Shown here piece after piece: positions 21,291 to 29,982 of a DNA stretch of 53,562 nucleotides. The translations under genes and the position numbers were made by a program. A model generated the notes under the pieces. That model was not told the origin of the DNA and did not search any database. It saw nothing but the letters and a program-made list of their open reading frames with translations. Location: positions 1-53,562 of the forward strand of contig JAFYDF010000094.1 of the NCBI GenBank assembly GCA_017544935.1, in the 5' to 3' direction. Positions within the stretch are counted from its first letter, which is position 1; every line of letters begins with the position of its first letter. The DNA comes from Clostridia bacterium (GTDB taxonomy: Bacteria; Bacillota; Clostridia; Christensenellales; Aristaeellaceae).

Positions 21291-21832
21291 TTTTCCTCCT
21301 GTGCTTCACTGAAAGCACGCATCAGATCCTGATAGATCTCACCTGCACAGCGCGGCCAGGAACTGACCAGTGACTTTGCCAGGCTTTTCTCAGGTGAGGG
21401 GATATCCAGTGTAAGAAGCGTCTTGCTGCCATCATTCAGAGTCAAGTGTGCCACATACTCACCGTTATCGTTCTGCAGCAGCTTGCCGACATATTGTTTT
21501 TCCTGCTGGAAACGGGCACGACGATCAGGCGCCATGTCGCAGATCAGCTTTACCTTGCTGTGCGGCAGACGATCGACAAAGAAGGACAATGTTTCAAGAC
21601 CTGCTTCAGTTATAGTATACAGATTGTCAAACGGGTGTGAGATTCTGGCAGCCTGTCCTTCGTTGACCAGAGCCGGCAATGCCAGCGCGAGATCAAAATA
21701 GCTCATGATCCCGTATTCGGTCATAAAGTCCAGAAGCTGGAGATGCGAACAGCTGCCCAGCTCACGAAGCGTGAGCAGGGTGAAAAGCTTGCCTTCCGAT
21801 TCTGTCAGCATTGCGGGAGCATTCGGCAGCAT
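21287..21832 (-). CDS. DUF4364 family protein
   Basis: 181 residues, DUF4364. The N-terminal half looks like a winged helix ([52 protein letters not shown]), and the C-terminal half is beta-rich. The family is typical of Clostridia and is thought to be DNA-binding, but its target is unknown. GGAGG lies 5 bases before ATG 21832. It overlaps ispDF by 4 bases and follows the helicase gene by 18 bases, so all belong to one minus-strand operon. Confidence 0.88.
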   Translation of the reverse strand: MLPNAPAMLTESEGKLFTLLTLRELGSCSHLQLLDFMTEYGIMSYFDLALALPALVNEGQAARISHPFDNLYTITEAGLETLSFFVDRLPHSKVKLICDMAPDRRARFQQEKQYVGKLLQNDNGEYVAHLTLNDGSKTLLTLDIPSPEKSLAKSLVSSWPRCAGEIYQDLMRAFSEAQEEK

Positions 21833-21850
21833 ACAGGCCTCCAGTACAAT

Positions 21851-24148
21851 TTATCCTCTTAATATTCTATGATGTTGCCAGAATTCCTGCCCGAGGGCTA
21901 TAATCTCCTGCGTACTTTTTACACGCTTCGGCCGGTAGTGCGGGGGAAGCAGGCGCGAATAGGCGTTCTCTGTATATCTGGTATCAAGGAGCAGGACTGT
22001 ACCTGTGTCTGTTTCGCTGCGGATCACACGGCCGGCAGCCTGCAGTACTTTGTGCATGCCGGGATATCGGTAAGCAAAAGCGAAACCGTCGCCAAGCGTC
22101 TGCTGATAGTGTTCCCGAAGCGTTTCCTGACGTTCGTTGACCTGTGGGAGGCCGACGCCGACAATGACAGCCCCGATCAGCTGTGTGCCCGGAAGGTCGA
22201 TGCCTTCGGAAAACACACCGCCGAGTACGCACAGGGACATGAGCGGGCCGCTTTCCTGTTGCATCCGTGAAAGGAACGTCTGGCGTGCGCTGTCGTCCAT
22301 ATCGCGTGCCTGTATGTTCAGCTCCAGGTCCGGATGCTGTGCCACCAGACGCTTAGAGATAAGTGAGAGGTAGGCATAGCTGGGGAAGTAGACAGCGTAT
22401 TTCCCGCTCTGGGTTTTATACAAAGCCCAGATCGCTTCAGCAACAAGATCCGCACTATCATCCCGCTGCTGATAACGCGTGTCTACTGAATACTGCATCA
22501 GGAGCAGGTTTTCAGGAGGAAATGGAGAGGGCAGAGCAAACAACGCATCTGTCTCATCGCCCCCGAGCAGTTCACGCATCGCAGGCAGCGGATCAAGCGT
22601 CGCGGAATAATAAACACAGCCTGAGAGTTTTTCGGTAACGGACTTAAGATGTGAAGAGATATTGAGACACAGCAGGTTGAGGGAACGTTCGCGCTTTCCT
22701 GCCTGCAGCAGGATGCGGTAATCTGACGGATTTTCGATTGTACGAAGCAGTGCGCTGCGAAACCTGAACATGTCACGCAGAAATTCACCCGAATCGATAT
22801 GCTCAAGCCCTGCAGCGTTCAGAACCTGGTCGATTGGTCCGGTCATGATCTCAAGCGCGGAAGCATCTTCCGATGAAATTGCTTCCAGTGCCTGCAGCAG
22901 AGCCGAAAGCGCTTTATAATACGGGGATGAGCGACCATAGATCTTACCGTTTTCACGCCGCTGGGCTCGAAGTATACGGCTGTCAAGCCGCGAGGAAAGT
23001 GAATCACGCACGCGTTCGGATACTTCGTGCGCTTCATCGACAAGAAGTGTTGCGGGATGTCCCTGGCCAAAGATGCGCTGCAGCATGACAAGCGGGTCGA
23101 ATACATAGTTATAATCACAGATTACAACATCCGCCAGCTCACAGACAGCGAGAGAAAACTCAAAGGGGCACAGGAGCATCTTTTCGCAGAGCTCATGAAC
23201 ATCCTGAATGGTGAAGCTCGGCATCTCACATAGCGTCATCAATGCCTGCATTTCACGCCCGTAATACCCTTTTGCCCGGGGACAGTAATCAGGATGACAG
23301 CGCACGCTCTCACAGGGACAGCATTTTTCTTTCGCGGTCAGCACGATGCTCCGCAGCGGTAGTCCCTGAGCACGAAAACGTGTCAGGACGTCAAGAATCG
23401 GCTGTTGTGCGGTGCCGCGGGCAGTAAGACAGAACAGCTGCGGTGTTTTGCCTTCGCCCAGTGCTTTTACAGCGGGGAACAGTGCTGCTGCGCTTTTGCC
23501 TGTACCTGTCGGAAGCGTGGCAAAGAGCCGTTTCTTACGTGAGATCGCAGTATATACCTGTATTGCCATTTCACGCTGGCCTGGACGGTATGTTTCAAAC
23601 GGAAAAGTCAGTGAAGCGATGGCTGCGTCCCGGCTTTTGCGATAGCTGTGCTGTAATGCTTCCCAGTGCGCATAAGGGGTCAGCATAGACATGAATTCCT
23701 GCTCGGCCTCACCTTTGGTGAGCGTTTCATCAAAGCTGATACGTACTATGCCATCGGAAGTAACATAACTTATTCGTACTGTGACCTCATCAAGACTCTG
23801 CTCAGCACACAGCATGAAACCATAACAGACTGCCTGCATCCGATGGACCTTGAGCGGTTCTTCGGGCAGCGGAGCGGAAGCCTGGATGAGTTTCAGTTCT
23901 TCCACACAGGGAACGGTGCTGTCTGTCCAGAGAAGATCGATCCGTCCTTGAACGGTATAGGAGATGCCTTCAGCATATCCCTGCCAGGTCACAGGTACTT
24001 CAGACTGTGCAGATGCTGTCTGCTGTCGAGAACGGTGCGCACGCCCGCCCTCCTGCATCATATAGAAAGAAATTGGAAGGATATCCCCGCTGCGCAGCGA
24101 AAACTCCACCATACGGCGGACGGATACGCGAAGTGCTGTCTGGCACAT
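21851..24148 (-). CDS. RecB-type nuclease fused to DinG/XPD-like Fe-S helicase
   Basis: 765 residues. Residues about 50-130 carry a PD-(D/E)xK nuclease core: Asp71 in GRIDLL, Glu84-x-Lys86 in VEELK, and Gln105-xxx-Tyr109, the RecB-family QxxxY motif. From about 185 a superfamily 2 XPD/DinG helicase follows: Walker A TLPTGTGKS (211-219), an Fe-S cysteine cluster (Cys276 to Cys289), DEAH at 371-374, and C-terminal motifs GGVFSEGIDLPG and QAAGRVIRS. Predicted 5'-3' DNA helicase with a possible linked nuclease, in DNA repair. It heads the minus-strand operon DUF4364-ispDF-zinc ribbon. Confidence 0.9.
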   Translation of the reverse strand: MCQTALRVSVRRMVEFSLRSGDILPISFYMMQEGGRAHRSRQQTASAQSEVPVTWQGYAEGISYTVQGRIDLLWTDSTVPCVEELKLIQASAPLPEEPLKVHRMQAVCYGFMLCAEQSLDEVTVRISYVTSDGIVRISFDETLTKGEAEQEFMSMLTPYAHWEALQHSYRKSRDAAIASLTFPFETYRPGQREMAIQVYTAISRKKRLFATLPTGTGKSAAALFPAVKALGEGKTPQLFCLTARGTAQQPILDVLTRFRAQGLPLRSIVLTAKEKCCPCESVRCHPDYCPRAKGYYGREMQALMTLCEMPSFTIQDVHELCEKMLLCPFEFSLAVCELADVVICDYNYVFDPLVMLQRIFGQGHPATLLVDEAHEVSERVRDSLSSRLDSRILRAQRRENGKIYGRSSPYYKALSALLQALEAISSEDASALEIMTGPIDQVLNAAGLEHIDSGEFLRDMFRFRSALLRTIENPSDYRILLQAGKRERSLNLLCLNISSHLKSVTEKLSGCVYYSATLDPLPAMRELLGGDETDALFALPSPFPPENLLLMQYSVDTRYQQRDDSADLVAEAIWALYKTQSGKYAVYFPSYAYLSLISKRLVAQHPDLELNIQARDMDDSARQTFLSRMQQESGPLMSLCVLGGVFSEGIDLPGTQLIGAVIVGVGLPQVNERQETLREHYQQTLGDGFAFAYRYPGMHKVLQAAGRVIRSETDTGTVLLLDTRYTENAYSRLLPPHYRPKRVKSTQEIIALGQEFWQHHRILRG

Positions 24149-24176
24149 GGGGGATCACCTCTCGTTGATTTGTTTC

Positions 24177-24205
24177 ATTGTAACGGCTGGACAATAAAAA
24201 GTAAA
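24177..24205 (-). promoter_or_regulatory. promoter for the helicase operon
   Basis: On minus TTTACT (complement of 24200-24205), 17 bases, TACAAT (complement of 24177-24182). It is interleaved with the plus-strand promoter at 24188-24216, so the two directions probably exclude each other. Confidence 0.5.
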
Positions 24206-24216
24206 GGAGATATAAT
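24188..24216 (+). promoter_or_regulatory. promoter for the tagaturonate-reductase-like gene
   Basis: TGGACA at 24188-24193, 17 bases, TATAAT at 24211-24216. Overlaps the divergent helicase promoter. Confidence 0.65.
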
Positions 24217-24246
24217 AAATTATCAATGACCATTGCGGAGGCATGC

Positions 24247-25416
24247 ATGGAGAAGCAGAGTCTTGAGGCAGGTGTTCTGCCGCTGAATAAAGAGGAGAAT
24301 ATCTATGCACTTGTGCTCGGTACACGTCTGGGAATGCAGGCGATGCTTGGCGGTGGTTACGAGCACCTTCAGCGTCATATTGATGCGGCGGAATGGGCGC
24401 TTAAGCCCGAGGTGAAATGCCTTTTCGGCGATGAAACAGCATCGGTATTTCCCGGTGAGGATGCCGCCGGAGAGACAATGGCCGAAGTGGCTGAACCGCT
24501 TCTGTTCATGCGCTGGCAGAACAAATGTGATGGCTGGCTGCTGCTTCCCTGCGAGGAAGGCGAGCATAACGGCGAGCATCTGAAGGAAGCGGTTATTGCC
24601 TGTGCTGTGCATGAAAAGAGGCCGGCTGCATATCTGCGCTGGCTGATTGAAAATAATGCTTTTTGTTCCACGATGGCAGATTGCGCCGAGAGGCTGGTTG
24701 AGGGGGATGAAGAAGCATTCCCAGAGCTTTCCGCCGGTGATGGCCTGCGGTTTGTAAAAGATCTGGCTCCTTATAGAAAACGTCGCCAGCGTATGCTGGG
24801 CGGTGCCGGCGCGGTCATCGCTTCAGCGGCTTTCCTGTGTGGCGTGGACAGTATCGGTGAATCGATGCGTGACGAGGTGATACGCACATTTCTTGCACAG
24901 ATACTAACGGAAGAAATCATGCCCTGCATCTCGGACGACCGCCAGGAAGGGCTGGCGTATGCGGCAAGGGTATGCACATATCTCGAGAATGCCTGTGGAC
25001 AGGTGAAGTGGCCTGAAATGGGTGAGAGCCTGATTGCACGTTATATGGCTTCTGTTGTTCCAACAATCAATGAATATGTCCATGCCAACGGTACGCTTCC
25101 TCTGCGCCTCTGTATGGCTTTAAGTGCTCTGATAATGCTTTATGCTGGAGTACGCCGCAACGATGATGGCAAGTTCACTCTTCCTGCAGAAGCGGGCGAT
25201 GCGGATATCAGCGATGATGAGACTGCATTGCAGGCCTTCTCCTACATGAGCTGCGATATGCCTCCTGAGTCGCTTGCATATGCAGCGCTCTCTGATCATG
25301 AGATCTGGGGCTGTGATCTGCGTGAAATCGACGGGATCGAAGATGCTGTCACAGCAGATCTTCGCGATATGCAGCTACTTGGCGCGCGTGCTGCGCTTCA
25401 GGAAGTGACAAAATAA
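24247..25416 (+). CDS. tagaturonate/fructuronate reductase-family protein lacking catalytic residues
   Basis: 389 residues from ATG 24247 (GGAGG 5 bases upstream). The order of conserved blocks follows UxaB-type polyol dehydrogenases: ENIYALVLG, WLLLPCEEGEHNGEHLKE, LRWLIENNAFCSTMADCAE, DLAPYRKRRQRML, FLCGVDSIGESMRDEVI, EEIMPCI and the helical C-terminus. The first roughly 50 residues of that family, with the NAD(P)-binding glycine motif, are missing. The catalytic K-x4-N-x2-H stretch (usually KVRILNGAH) reads RQRMLGGAG, replacing all three residues. Intact frame, own promoter and terminator argue for a functional non-enzyme. Family membership is by eye. Confidence 0.72.
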   Translation: MEKQSLEAGVLPLNKEENIYALVLGTRLGMQAMLGGGYEHLQRHIDAAEWALKPEVKCLFGDETASVFPGEDAAGETMAEVAEPLLFMRWQNKCDGWLLLPCEEGEHNGEHLKEAVIACAVHEKRPAAYLRWLIENNAFCSTMADCAERLVEGDEEAFPELSAGDGLRFVKDLAPYRKRRQRMLGGAGAVIASAAFLCGVDSIGESMRDEVIRTFLAQILTEEIMPCISDDRQEGLAYAARVCTYLENACGQVKWPEMGESLIARYMASVVPTINEYVHANGTLPLRLCMALSALIMLYAGVRRNDDGKFTLPAEAGDADISDDETALQAFSYMSCDMPPESLAYAALSDHEIWGCDLREIDGIEDAVTADLRDMQLLGARAALQEVTK

Positions 25417-25418
25417 AA

Positions 25419-25440
25419 AAGCTGCGCATCAGCGCAGCTT
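25419..25440 (-). terminator. terminator for the minus-strand nucleotidyltransferase
   Basis: AAGCTGCGC / GCGCAGCTT with a 4-base loop. On minus it runs into TTTTATTTTG. It also lies 3 bases after the stop of the convergent plus gene and may act weakly for it. Confidence 0.85.
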
Positions 25441-25445
25441 GAGGT

Positions 25446-26360
25446 TTATTTCCACAGAGCGGGCGGGTATTCACCGCTGTCGGTCATGGCGGCGATCGCA
25501 GAGCGGACAGCGGGCAGGTCATCGTGATAGGTAACGCCGTGCCACTTGCTTTCCGTGTGCAGCAACTGAACGGTTGCCTTTCCTTCGCTTAGCAGATCAT
25601 TGACCACGAACGGGAGGAAGTATTCTCCCTTGAGCGGATTTGTTGCCAGAGCGTTTTTATGGAATGCAGGGAAACGTTCCCAAAGCGCATCCATCATATC
25701 TGGAGTGAATCCCCACAGGTTCATGGAAACGGGGGAATCCTCAGGCAGACGTTCGTAATGCTGACCATCCAGCGTGAACATTGGTCCATCACAGGTGCCG
25801 ATGATGTGCGTACGCTCAGTAATGCTCTTCAGAAGTCCGCTCCCGTCATCCTGGCATACTCCGCGTGAAACGAAACCGTTCTCACTGAGCGTGTTGATCA
25901 GCGGGTAGGCGACCATGGCGAACTGTCCCGCTTCGTGCGGCTGGCTGAGGAAGGTGTATATCTTCTGCATGGCATCGCGGCCGTAGAAGTCATCGCCGTT
26001 GATGGCGGCAAACGGAGCATCGATCAGTTCACGGCAGCACATAACGGCATGACCGGTTCCCCATGGCTTGGTCCGGCCATCAGGTACTGTGAGACCTTCC
26101 GGTAGACGGTCCATTTTCTGGATGGCATAGCGTGTCTCCATGCAGGACTCCGCATGACGGCCGATTTTTTCACGGAAATCATTATAGATCGTCTCATTGA
26201 CGATGAAAACGACGCGCCTAAATCCAGCCCGATATGCGTCGAAGAGCGAGTAATCGATAATGCATTCACCGTGTTTGCCAAAGGAAGCAAGCTGTTTTAC
26301 TCCGCCAAAACGGCTGCCGATGCCGGCGGCCATGATGACCAGGATCGGGTCATTACGCAT
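25446..26360 (-). CDS. NDP-sugar nucleotidyltransferase family protein
   Basis: 304 residues from ATG 26360, which has AGGAG 8 bases upstream (in-frame GTG 26369 is not favoured). N-terminal VIMAAGIGSRFGGVKQL is the nucleotide-binding signature of sugar-phosphate nucleotidyltransferases; AAINGDDFYG supplies the metal-binding Asp. Members form NDP-sugars for cell-surface polymers, but the sugar cannot be read from sequence. The gene is monocistronic between divergent trmL and its own terminator. Confidence 0.87.
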   Translation of the reverse strand: MRNDPILVIMAAGIGSRFGGVKQLASFGKHGECIIDYSLFDAYRAGFRRVVFIVNETIYNDFREKIGRHAESCMETRYAIQKMDRLPEGLTVPDGRTKPWGTGHAVMCCRELIDAPFAAINGDDFYGRDAMQKIYTFLSQPHEAGQFAMVAYPLINTLSENGFVSRGVCQDDGSGLLKSITERTHIIGTCDGPMFTLDGQHYERLPEDSPVSMNLWGFTPDMMDALWERFPAFHKNALATNPLKGEYFLPFVVNDLLSEGKATVQLLHTESKWHGVTYHDDLPAVRSAIAAMTDSGEYPPALWK

Positions 26361-26392
26361 TGAACACACTCCTTTTTGTTTCGTACCCTGTC

Positions 26393-26421
26393 ATTATAAC
26401 ACAGCAGAAATGCTTTTTAAA
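26393..26421 (-). promoter_or_regulatory. extended -10 promoter for the nucleotidyltransferase
   Basis: On minus TGTTATAAT (TATAAT complement of 26393-26398) with an upstream TG, and only a weak -35-like TTAAAA about 16 bases further. About 30 bases before the ATG. Confidence 0.45.
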
Positions 26422-26438
26422 TACTTGTTGGAGGAGCT

Positions 26439-26954
26439 ATGCACATTGTATTGTATCAACCGGAAATTCCACAGAACACGGGGAACATTGCAAGGACTTG
26501 TGCTGCAACAGGAAGTATCCTGCATCTTATTGAACCGCTTGGATTTGAACTAAGCGATAAATATTTGAAACGCGCAGGCTTGGATTACTGGCATCTTATG
26601 GAACTGCATGTGCATGTTTCTTTTGAAGAACTGATGAAGGAATACCCGAACGCAGTATACCATTTCGCAACGACGAAAGCCCCGCGTGGATATCATGAAG
26701 TACAGTATGGGCCAGATGATTTCCTTGTGTTCGGACCCGAAACCCGCGGACTTCCGGAACCGCTTCTCGAACGTGTTTACGAACGCTGTATCCGTATTCC
26801 CATGAGGCAGCAAGCACGCTCGCTGAACCTGAGTAATTCCGTTGCCGTTGTACTGTACGAGGCTCTTCGGCAGCAGGATTTTCCCGGACTGAGTGCCCAG
26901 GGAGCGCTGACAGGACGCGAGGAAGACACGGCACCATGGATGGACTATGTGTAA
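26439..26954 (+). CDS. trmL: tRNA (cytidine(34)-2'-O)-methyltransferase TrmL
   Basis: 171 residues of the SPOUT class. MHIVLYQPEIPQNTGNIART is the family N-terminus; LVFGPETRGLP and RIPMRQQARSLNLSNSVAVV are the knotted SAM-binding segments. It methylates the wobble nucleotide of certain leucine tRNAs. The start is preceded by TTGGAGGAGCT. It opens a plus-strand run with a small membrane protein and two DNA glycosylases. Confidence 0.95.
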   Translation: MHIVLYQPEIPQNTGNIARTCAATGSILHLIEPLGFELSDKYLKRAGLDYWHLMELHVHVSFEELMKEYPNAVYHFATTKAPRGYHEVQYGPDDFLVFGPETRGLPEPLLERVYERCIRIPMRQQARSLNLSNSVAVVLYEALRQQDFPGLSAQGALTGREEDTAPWMDYV

Positions 26955-26966
26955 GAAGGCGATAGA

Positions 26967-27191
26967 ATGAGCAATCGCAGGGAAGAAAACTATTTTGAGC
27001 GTAAAGAGGAAGAACGCCAGACAAGACAGGATCACTGGCGCGTGATGGCGGGCATGACGGATTTCTTCGCAGTCGTGATTGGCGTTGCGGTTTGTCTGAT
27101 CCTTGTCATGCTGATCGTCAGCCTGTTCAACTGGCTGCGCCAGGATACACAGACGACGTTCTCCGTGCTTATCGATGCGTTTCGCCGGTAA
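26967..27191 (+). CDS. small single-helix membrane protein, unknown
   Basis: 74 residues: a charged, Arg/Glu-rich N-terminus (about 1-27), then one long hydrophobic helix (about 32-56) and a short polar tail. It lies 12 bases after trmL and 12 bases before the glycosylase gene, so it is probably cotranscribed. No family recognised. Start preceded by GAAGGCGAT, a modest site. Confidence 0.65.
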   Translation: MSNRREENYFERKEEERQTRQDHWRVMAGMTDFFAVVIGVAVCLILVMLIVSLFNWLRQDTQTTFSVLIDAFRR

Positions 27192-27203
27192 GGAGGGCTG
27201 AAC

Positions 27204-27767
27204 ATGCAAACCTCTTGGGGTTCACTGTATGATGAAATCCTTTCCTGTGAACGCTGTGAGCTGTGCCGGAAAATCCATAACAAAGTGCCAGGACAGGGAG
27301 ATCCGAATACCGATCTTATGTTTATCGGCGAAGGCCCGGGAGCAGATGAAGACCTTCAGGGGCTGGCATTCGTGGGGGCAGCAGGACAGCTCCTGACAAA
27401 AATGATTGCGGCTATGGGCAAAACGCGCGACGAGGTCTATATCTGCAATATCGTTAAATGCCGACCGCCGCAAAACCGAGTCCCACTTCCGGAAGAAGCA
27501 GCGGCATGCCTGCCATTCCTTCGACAACAGGTAGCGCTCGTAAAACCGAAGATTATCGTGCTGCTGGGCGCTACTGCCGCAAAAACACTGCTGAGACCGG
27601 ATTTCCGAATCACACGGGAGCATGGTATCTGGGAAGAACGAAAAGGCATATGGTTCATGCCAACATATCATCCCGCGGCATTGCTTAGAGATGAGCCCAA
27701 GAAAAAGGATTCCTGGCATGACCTGCAGCTGGTTATGGAAAAAATGAAGGAGCTGGGTATCAAATGA
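27204..27767 (+). CDS. udg: family 4 uracil-DNA glycosylase (Fe-S)
   Basis: 187 residues. Cys15, Cys18, Cys86 and Cys102 sit where family 4 enzymes bind their 4Fe-4S cluster. Motif A is GEGPGADED (water-activating region) and motif B HPAALLR. It removes uracil from DNA to start base excision repair. AAGGAGG precedes the ATG by 8 bases. The stop overlaps the next gene as ATGA. Confidence 0.93.
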   Translation: MQTSWGSLYDEILSCERCELCRKIHNKVPGQGDPNTDLMFIGEGPGADEDLQGLAFVGAAGQLLTKMIAAMGKTRDEVYICNIVKCRPPQNRVPLPEEAAACLPFLRQQVALVKPKIIVLLGATAAKTLLRPDFRITREHGIWEERKGIWFMPTYHPAALLRDEPKKKDSWHDLQLVMEKMKELGIK

Positions 27768-28354
27768 CTGAGCTAGAATGTCTGTACGCTGAGTGTGAGT
27801 CAGCGTTCCGCCAAAAGTGGCCGGATGAGAAAAAGCCCCTTGTTTTCGGGGACGGATGCAATGTGTGTCCGCCAATCATGTTGATAGGCGAAGCGCCGGG
27901 AGAACAGGAAACACTGCAAGGACGGCCGTTTGTCGGGAAGGCTGGAAAGAACCTCGATGCTTTTCTGCAGCTGATGGGGATGGAGCGCTCCGCCATGTAT
28001 GTAAGCAATGTCGTGAAAATCCGACCAGTGGAAACGGGAAAGACCGGCAGGTTTCGTAACCGTGCGCCTTCCAGGGACGAGATTGCCTTTTTCCTTCCTT
28101 ATCTGCTGAGTGAGATCAGGATCATTCAGCCCAAAGCACTTGTCAGCCTTGGCAATGTTCCGCTCAAAGCACTCCTTGGCGATGAAGCTACTGTAGGAGA
28201 ATTGCACGGGACCTGGCAAAAGACAGCTGAAGGAGTCGCTTTGTTTGCGCTTTATCACCCGGCTGCCGTGATATACAGACGTGAACTGAGTGCCGTTTAT
28301 GAACAGGATGTTATTCGTCTGCGCGATAGTTTGACAATTGAGACATCAAAATGA
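27764..28354 (+). CDS. uracil-DNA glycosylase-like protein without the full Fe-S cysteine set
   Basis: 196 residues, clearly a uracil-DNA glycosylase fold: motif A GEAPGEQET, FVGKAGKNLDAFL, YVSNVVKIRP, motif B HPAAVIYRR. The positions of Cys86 and Cys102 in the upstream paralogue are Ile (VKIRP) and Phe (FFLPYL) here; Cys32 and Cys35 occur in a different context. It is therefore probably cluster-free. It starts inside the stop of the family 4 gene, so the two are translationally coupled. Substrate may differ from uracil. Confidence 0.85.
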   Translation: MTELECLYAECESAFRQKWPDEKKPLVFGDGCNVCPPIMLIGEAPGEQETLQGRPFVGKAGKNLDAFLQLMGMERSAMYVSNVVKIRPVETGKTGRFRNRAPSRDEIAFFLPYLLSEIRIIQPKALVSLGNVPLKALLGDEATVGELHGTWQKTAEGVALFALYHPAAVIYRRELSAVYEQDVIRLRDSLTIETSK

Positions 28355-28439
28355 TGGTTTGAAGCAAAATTGCTTCTCATTGAAATGAAAGGGTGTTAAG
28401 ATGACAGCGTAAAGAAAGGGGGAATGGCTTACGGAATGG

Positions 28440-28913
28440 TTGATCCCAATTGCGATCTGTGTGATCGTGGGCGTTGTATTGCTGCTATTTGAGGCATTCA
28501 TGCCCGGATTCGGTATTCCCGGAATTACAGGTACCATTCTGCTGATTGGCAGTATCGTGCTGGCCTGGATCCAGTACGGCGCTAAAGTCGGACTAGGAAT
28601 GGCAGTGTGTGTGACAGCACTGGTCGGTATTGTTGTTTCAGTCTCTCTGCGCTCGCTCAACAGCGGGAAGATGGCAAAGTCAGAGTTTGTGCTTGAAGGC
28701 ACCGAAGAAAACAACAACACAGAAGAACGCGCCAGGATCCAGAAGCTGGTCGGGCAGGAGGGTGTTGCCCTTACTGCACTACGCCCTGTTGGCCTGGCAG
28801 AGCTCACCGAAGGCAGAAGGAATGTACAGAGCGATGGTGAGTTCATTGAAAAAGGTGCAAAGATTCGTGTACAGCGTGTAAGCGGTACAACGGTTTATGT
28901 AAAACGGGTCTGA
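28440..28913 (+). CDS. NfeD-like membrane protein, start codon uncertain
   Basis: 157 residues if read from TTG 28440. Two to three hydrophobic helices with the EAFMPGFGIPG motif are followed by a soluble NfeD OB-fold (LVGQEGVALTALRPVGLAEL, KGAKIRVQRVSG). NfeD proteins partner flotillin/stomatin proteins, and floA follows 19 bases later. Upstream codons in frame read EWLTEW, matching the usual start of this family, but no ATG, GTG or TTG lies there; AAAGGGGG is 17 bases from the TTG. Either the start is unusual or one base was lost near 28424. Confidence 0.8.
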   Translation: MIPIAICVIVGVVLLLFEAFMPGFGIPGITGTILLIGSIVLAWIQYGAKVGLGMAVCVTALVGIVVSVSLRSLNSGKMAKSEFVLEGTEENNNTEERARIQKLVGQEGVALTALRPVGLAELTEGRRNVQSDGEFIEKGAKIRVQRVSGTTVYVKRV

Positions 28914-28932
28914 GTGAAAGGAGAAATGTAAA

Positions 28933-29922
28933 ATGGATAGCGTAGTATTGACTCTTGGCATCATTATTCTTCTCGTCATCATTCTGGTAGCGGTATTCCT
29001 TCGCTATGTACCTCTTGGACTATGGATCCGCGCTCTGTCGAGCGGTGTAAAGATCAAGATCAGTACCCTGATCGGCATGCGCCTTCGCCGCATCTCTCCG
29101 CATCGTCTGGTGGATGCCCTGATCATGGTTCGCAAGGCCGGCCTGAACATTACAGTAGATCAGCTTGAAAAGCATTTCCTGGCAGGCGGTAATATCGAAC
29201 GTGTTGCAAAAGCTATGATTTCTGCACAGCAGGCTAATATCGATATGACTTTTGAAGAAGCCTGCGCTGTCGACCTGGCAGGACGTGATGTGCTGCAGGC
29301 CGTACAGATGAGCGTTACCCCCAAGGTCATTGAAACTCCTCCCATCGCTGCTGTCGCAAAAGACGGTATCGAACTTCGCGTAAAAGCACGTGTGACCGTG
29401 CGTACTGATGTGACCCGCCTGGTCGGCGGTGCCGGTGAAGAGACCATTATCGCCCGTGTTGGTGAAGGCATTGTTACTACAATCGGTTCTTCTGAAACAC
29501 ATAAAGCTGTTCTCGAGAATCCTGATCTAATCAGCCAGAACGTGCTGAACAAAGGCCTTGACAGCGGTACTGCTTTCCGCATTCTCTCCATCGATATCGC
29601 TGACGTAGACGTAGGCCGCAATATCGGCGCGCAGCTGCAGATGGATCAGGCAGAGGCTGACCGCAGGATCGCTCAGGCTAAGGCTGAAGAGCGCCGCGCC
29701 ATTGCTGTTGCCCGTGAGCAGGAAATGATTGCCGCAGTGCAGGAAATGCGTTCCCGCGTGGTCGAAGCCGAGGCACAGGTGCCGCTCGCTATGGCAGAAG
29801 CGTTGCGTGAGGGCAAGTTGGGTGTAATGGACTATTATCAGATGAAGAACGTGATTGCTGATACGAGCATGCGTGAAGGCATTGCCAGCGCGGCAAAACC
29901 CCAGCAGGAAACTTCTAAGTAA
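28933..29922 (+). CDS. floA: flotillin-like protein FloA
   Basis: 329 residues. An N-terminal membrane-embedded segment (about 5-30) precedes an SPFH/band 7 domain ([40 protein letters not shown]), a long Glu/Ala coiled coil ([20 protein letters not shown]) and a short C-terminus. FloA oligomerises in functional membrane microdomains and influences signalling and protease complexes. AAAGGAG precedes ATG 28933. NfeD upstream is its usual partner; an unknown membrane-anchored protein and a LytTR regulator follow. Confidence 0.95.
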   Translation: MDSVVLTLGIIILLVIILVAVFLRYVPLGLWIRALSSGVKIKISTLIGMRLRRISPHRLVDALIMVRKAGLNITVDQLEKHFLAGGNIERVAKAMISAQQANIDMTFEEACAVDLAGRDVLQAVQMSVTPKVIETPPIAAVAKDGIELRVKARVTVRTDVTRLVGGAGEETIIARVGEGIVTTIGSSETHKAVLENPDLISQNVLNKGLDSGTAFRILSIDIADVDVGRNIGAQLQMDQAEADRRIAQAKAEERRAIAVAREQEMIAAVQEMRSRVVEAEAQVPLAMAEALREGKLGVMDYYQMKNVIADTSMREGIASAAKPQQETSK

Positions 29923-29933
29923 TTGGACTGATA

Positions 29934-29961
29934 CTCCCTGCCTCTTTCCAGGGGCAGGGAG
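29934..29961 (+). other. intra-operon hairpin after floA
   Basis: CTCCCTGCC / GGCAGGGAG, 9 bp around a 10-base loop, with no T-run. Probably an RNA-stabilising or partial-attenuation element between floA and the next gene, whose AGGAGG lies 15 bases further. Confidence 0.55.
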
Positions 29962-29982
29962 CTGAGGGAAAGGAGGGTTGAC

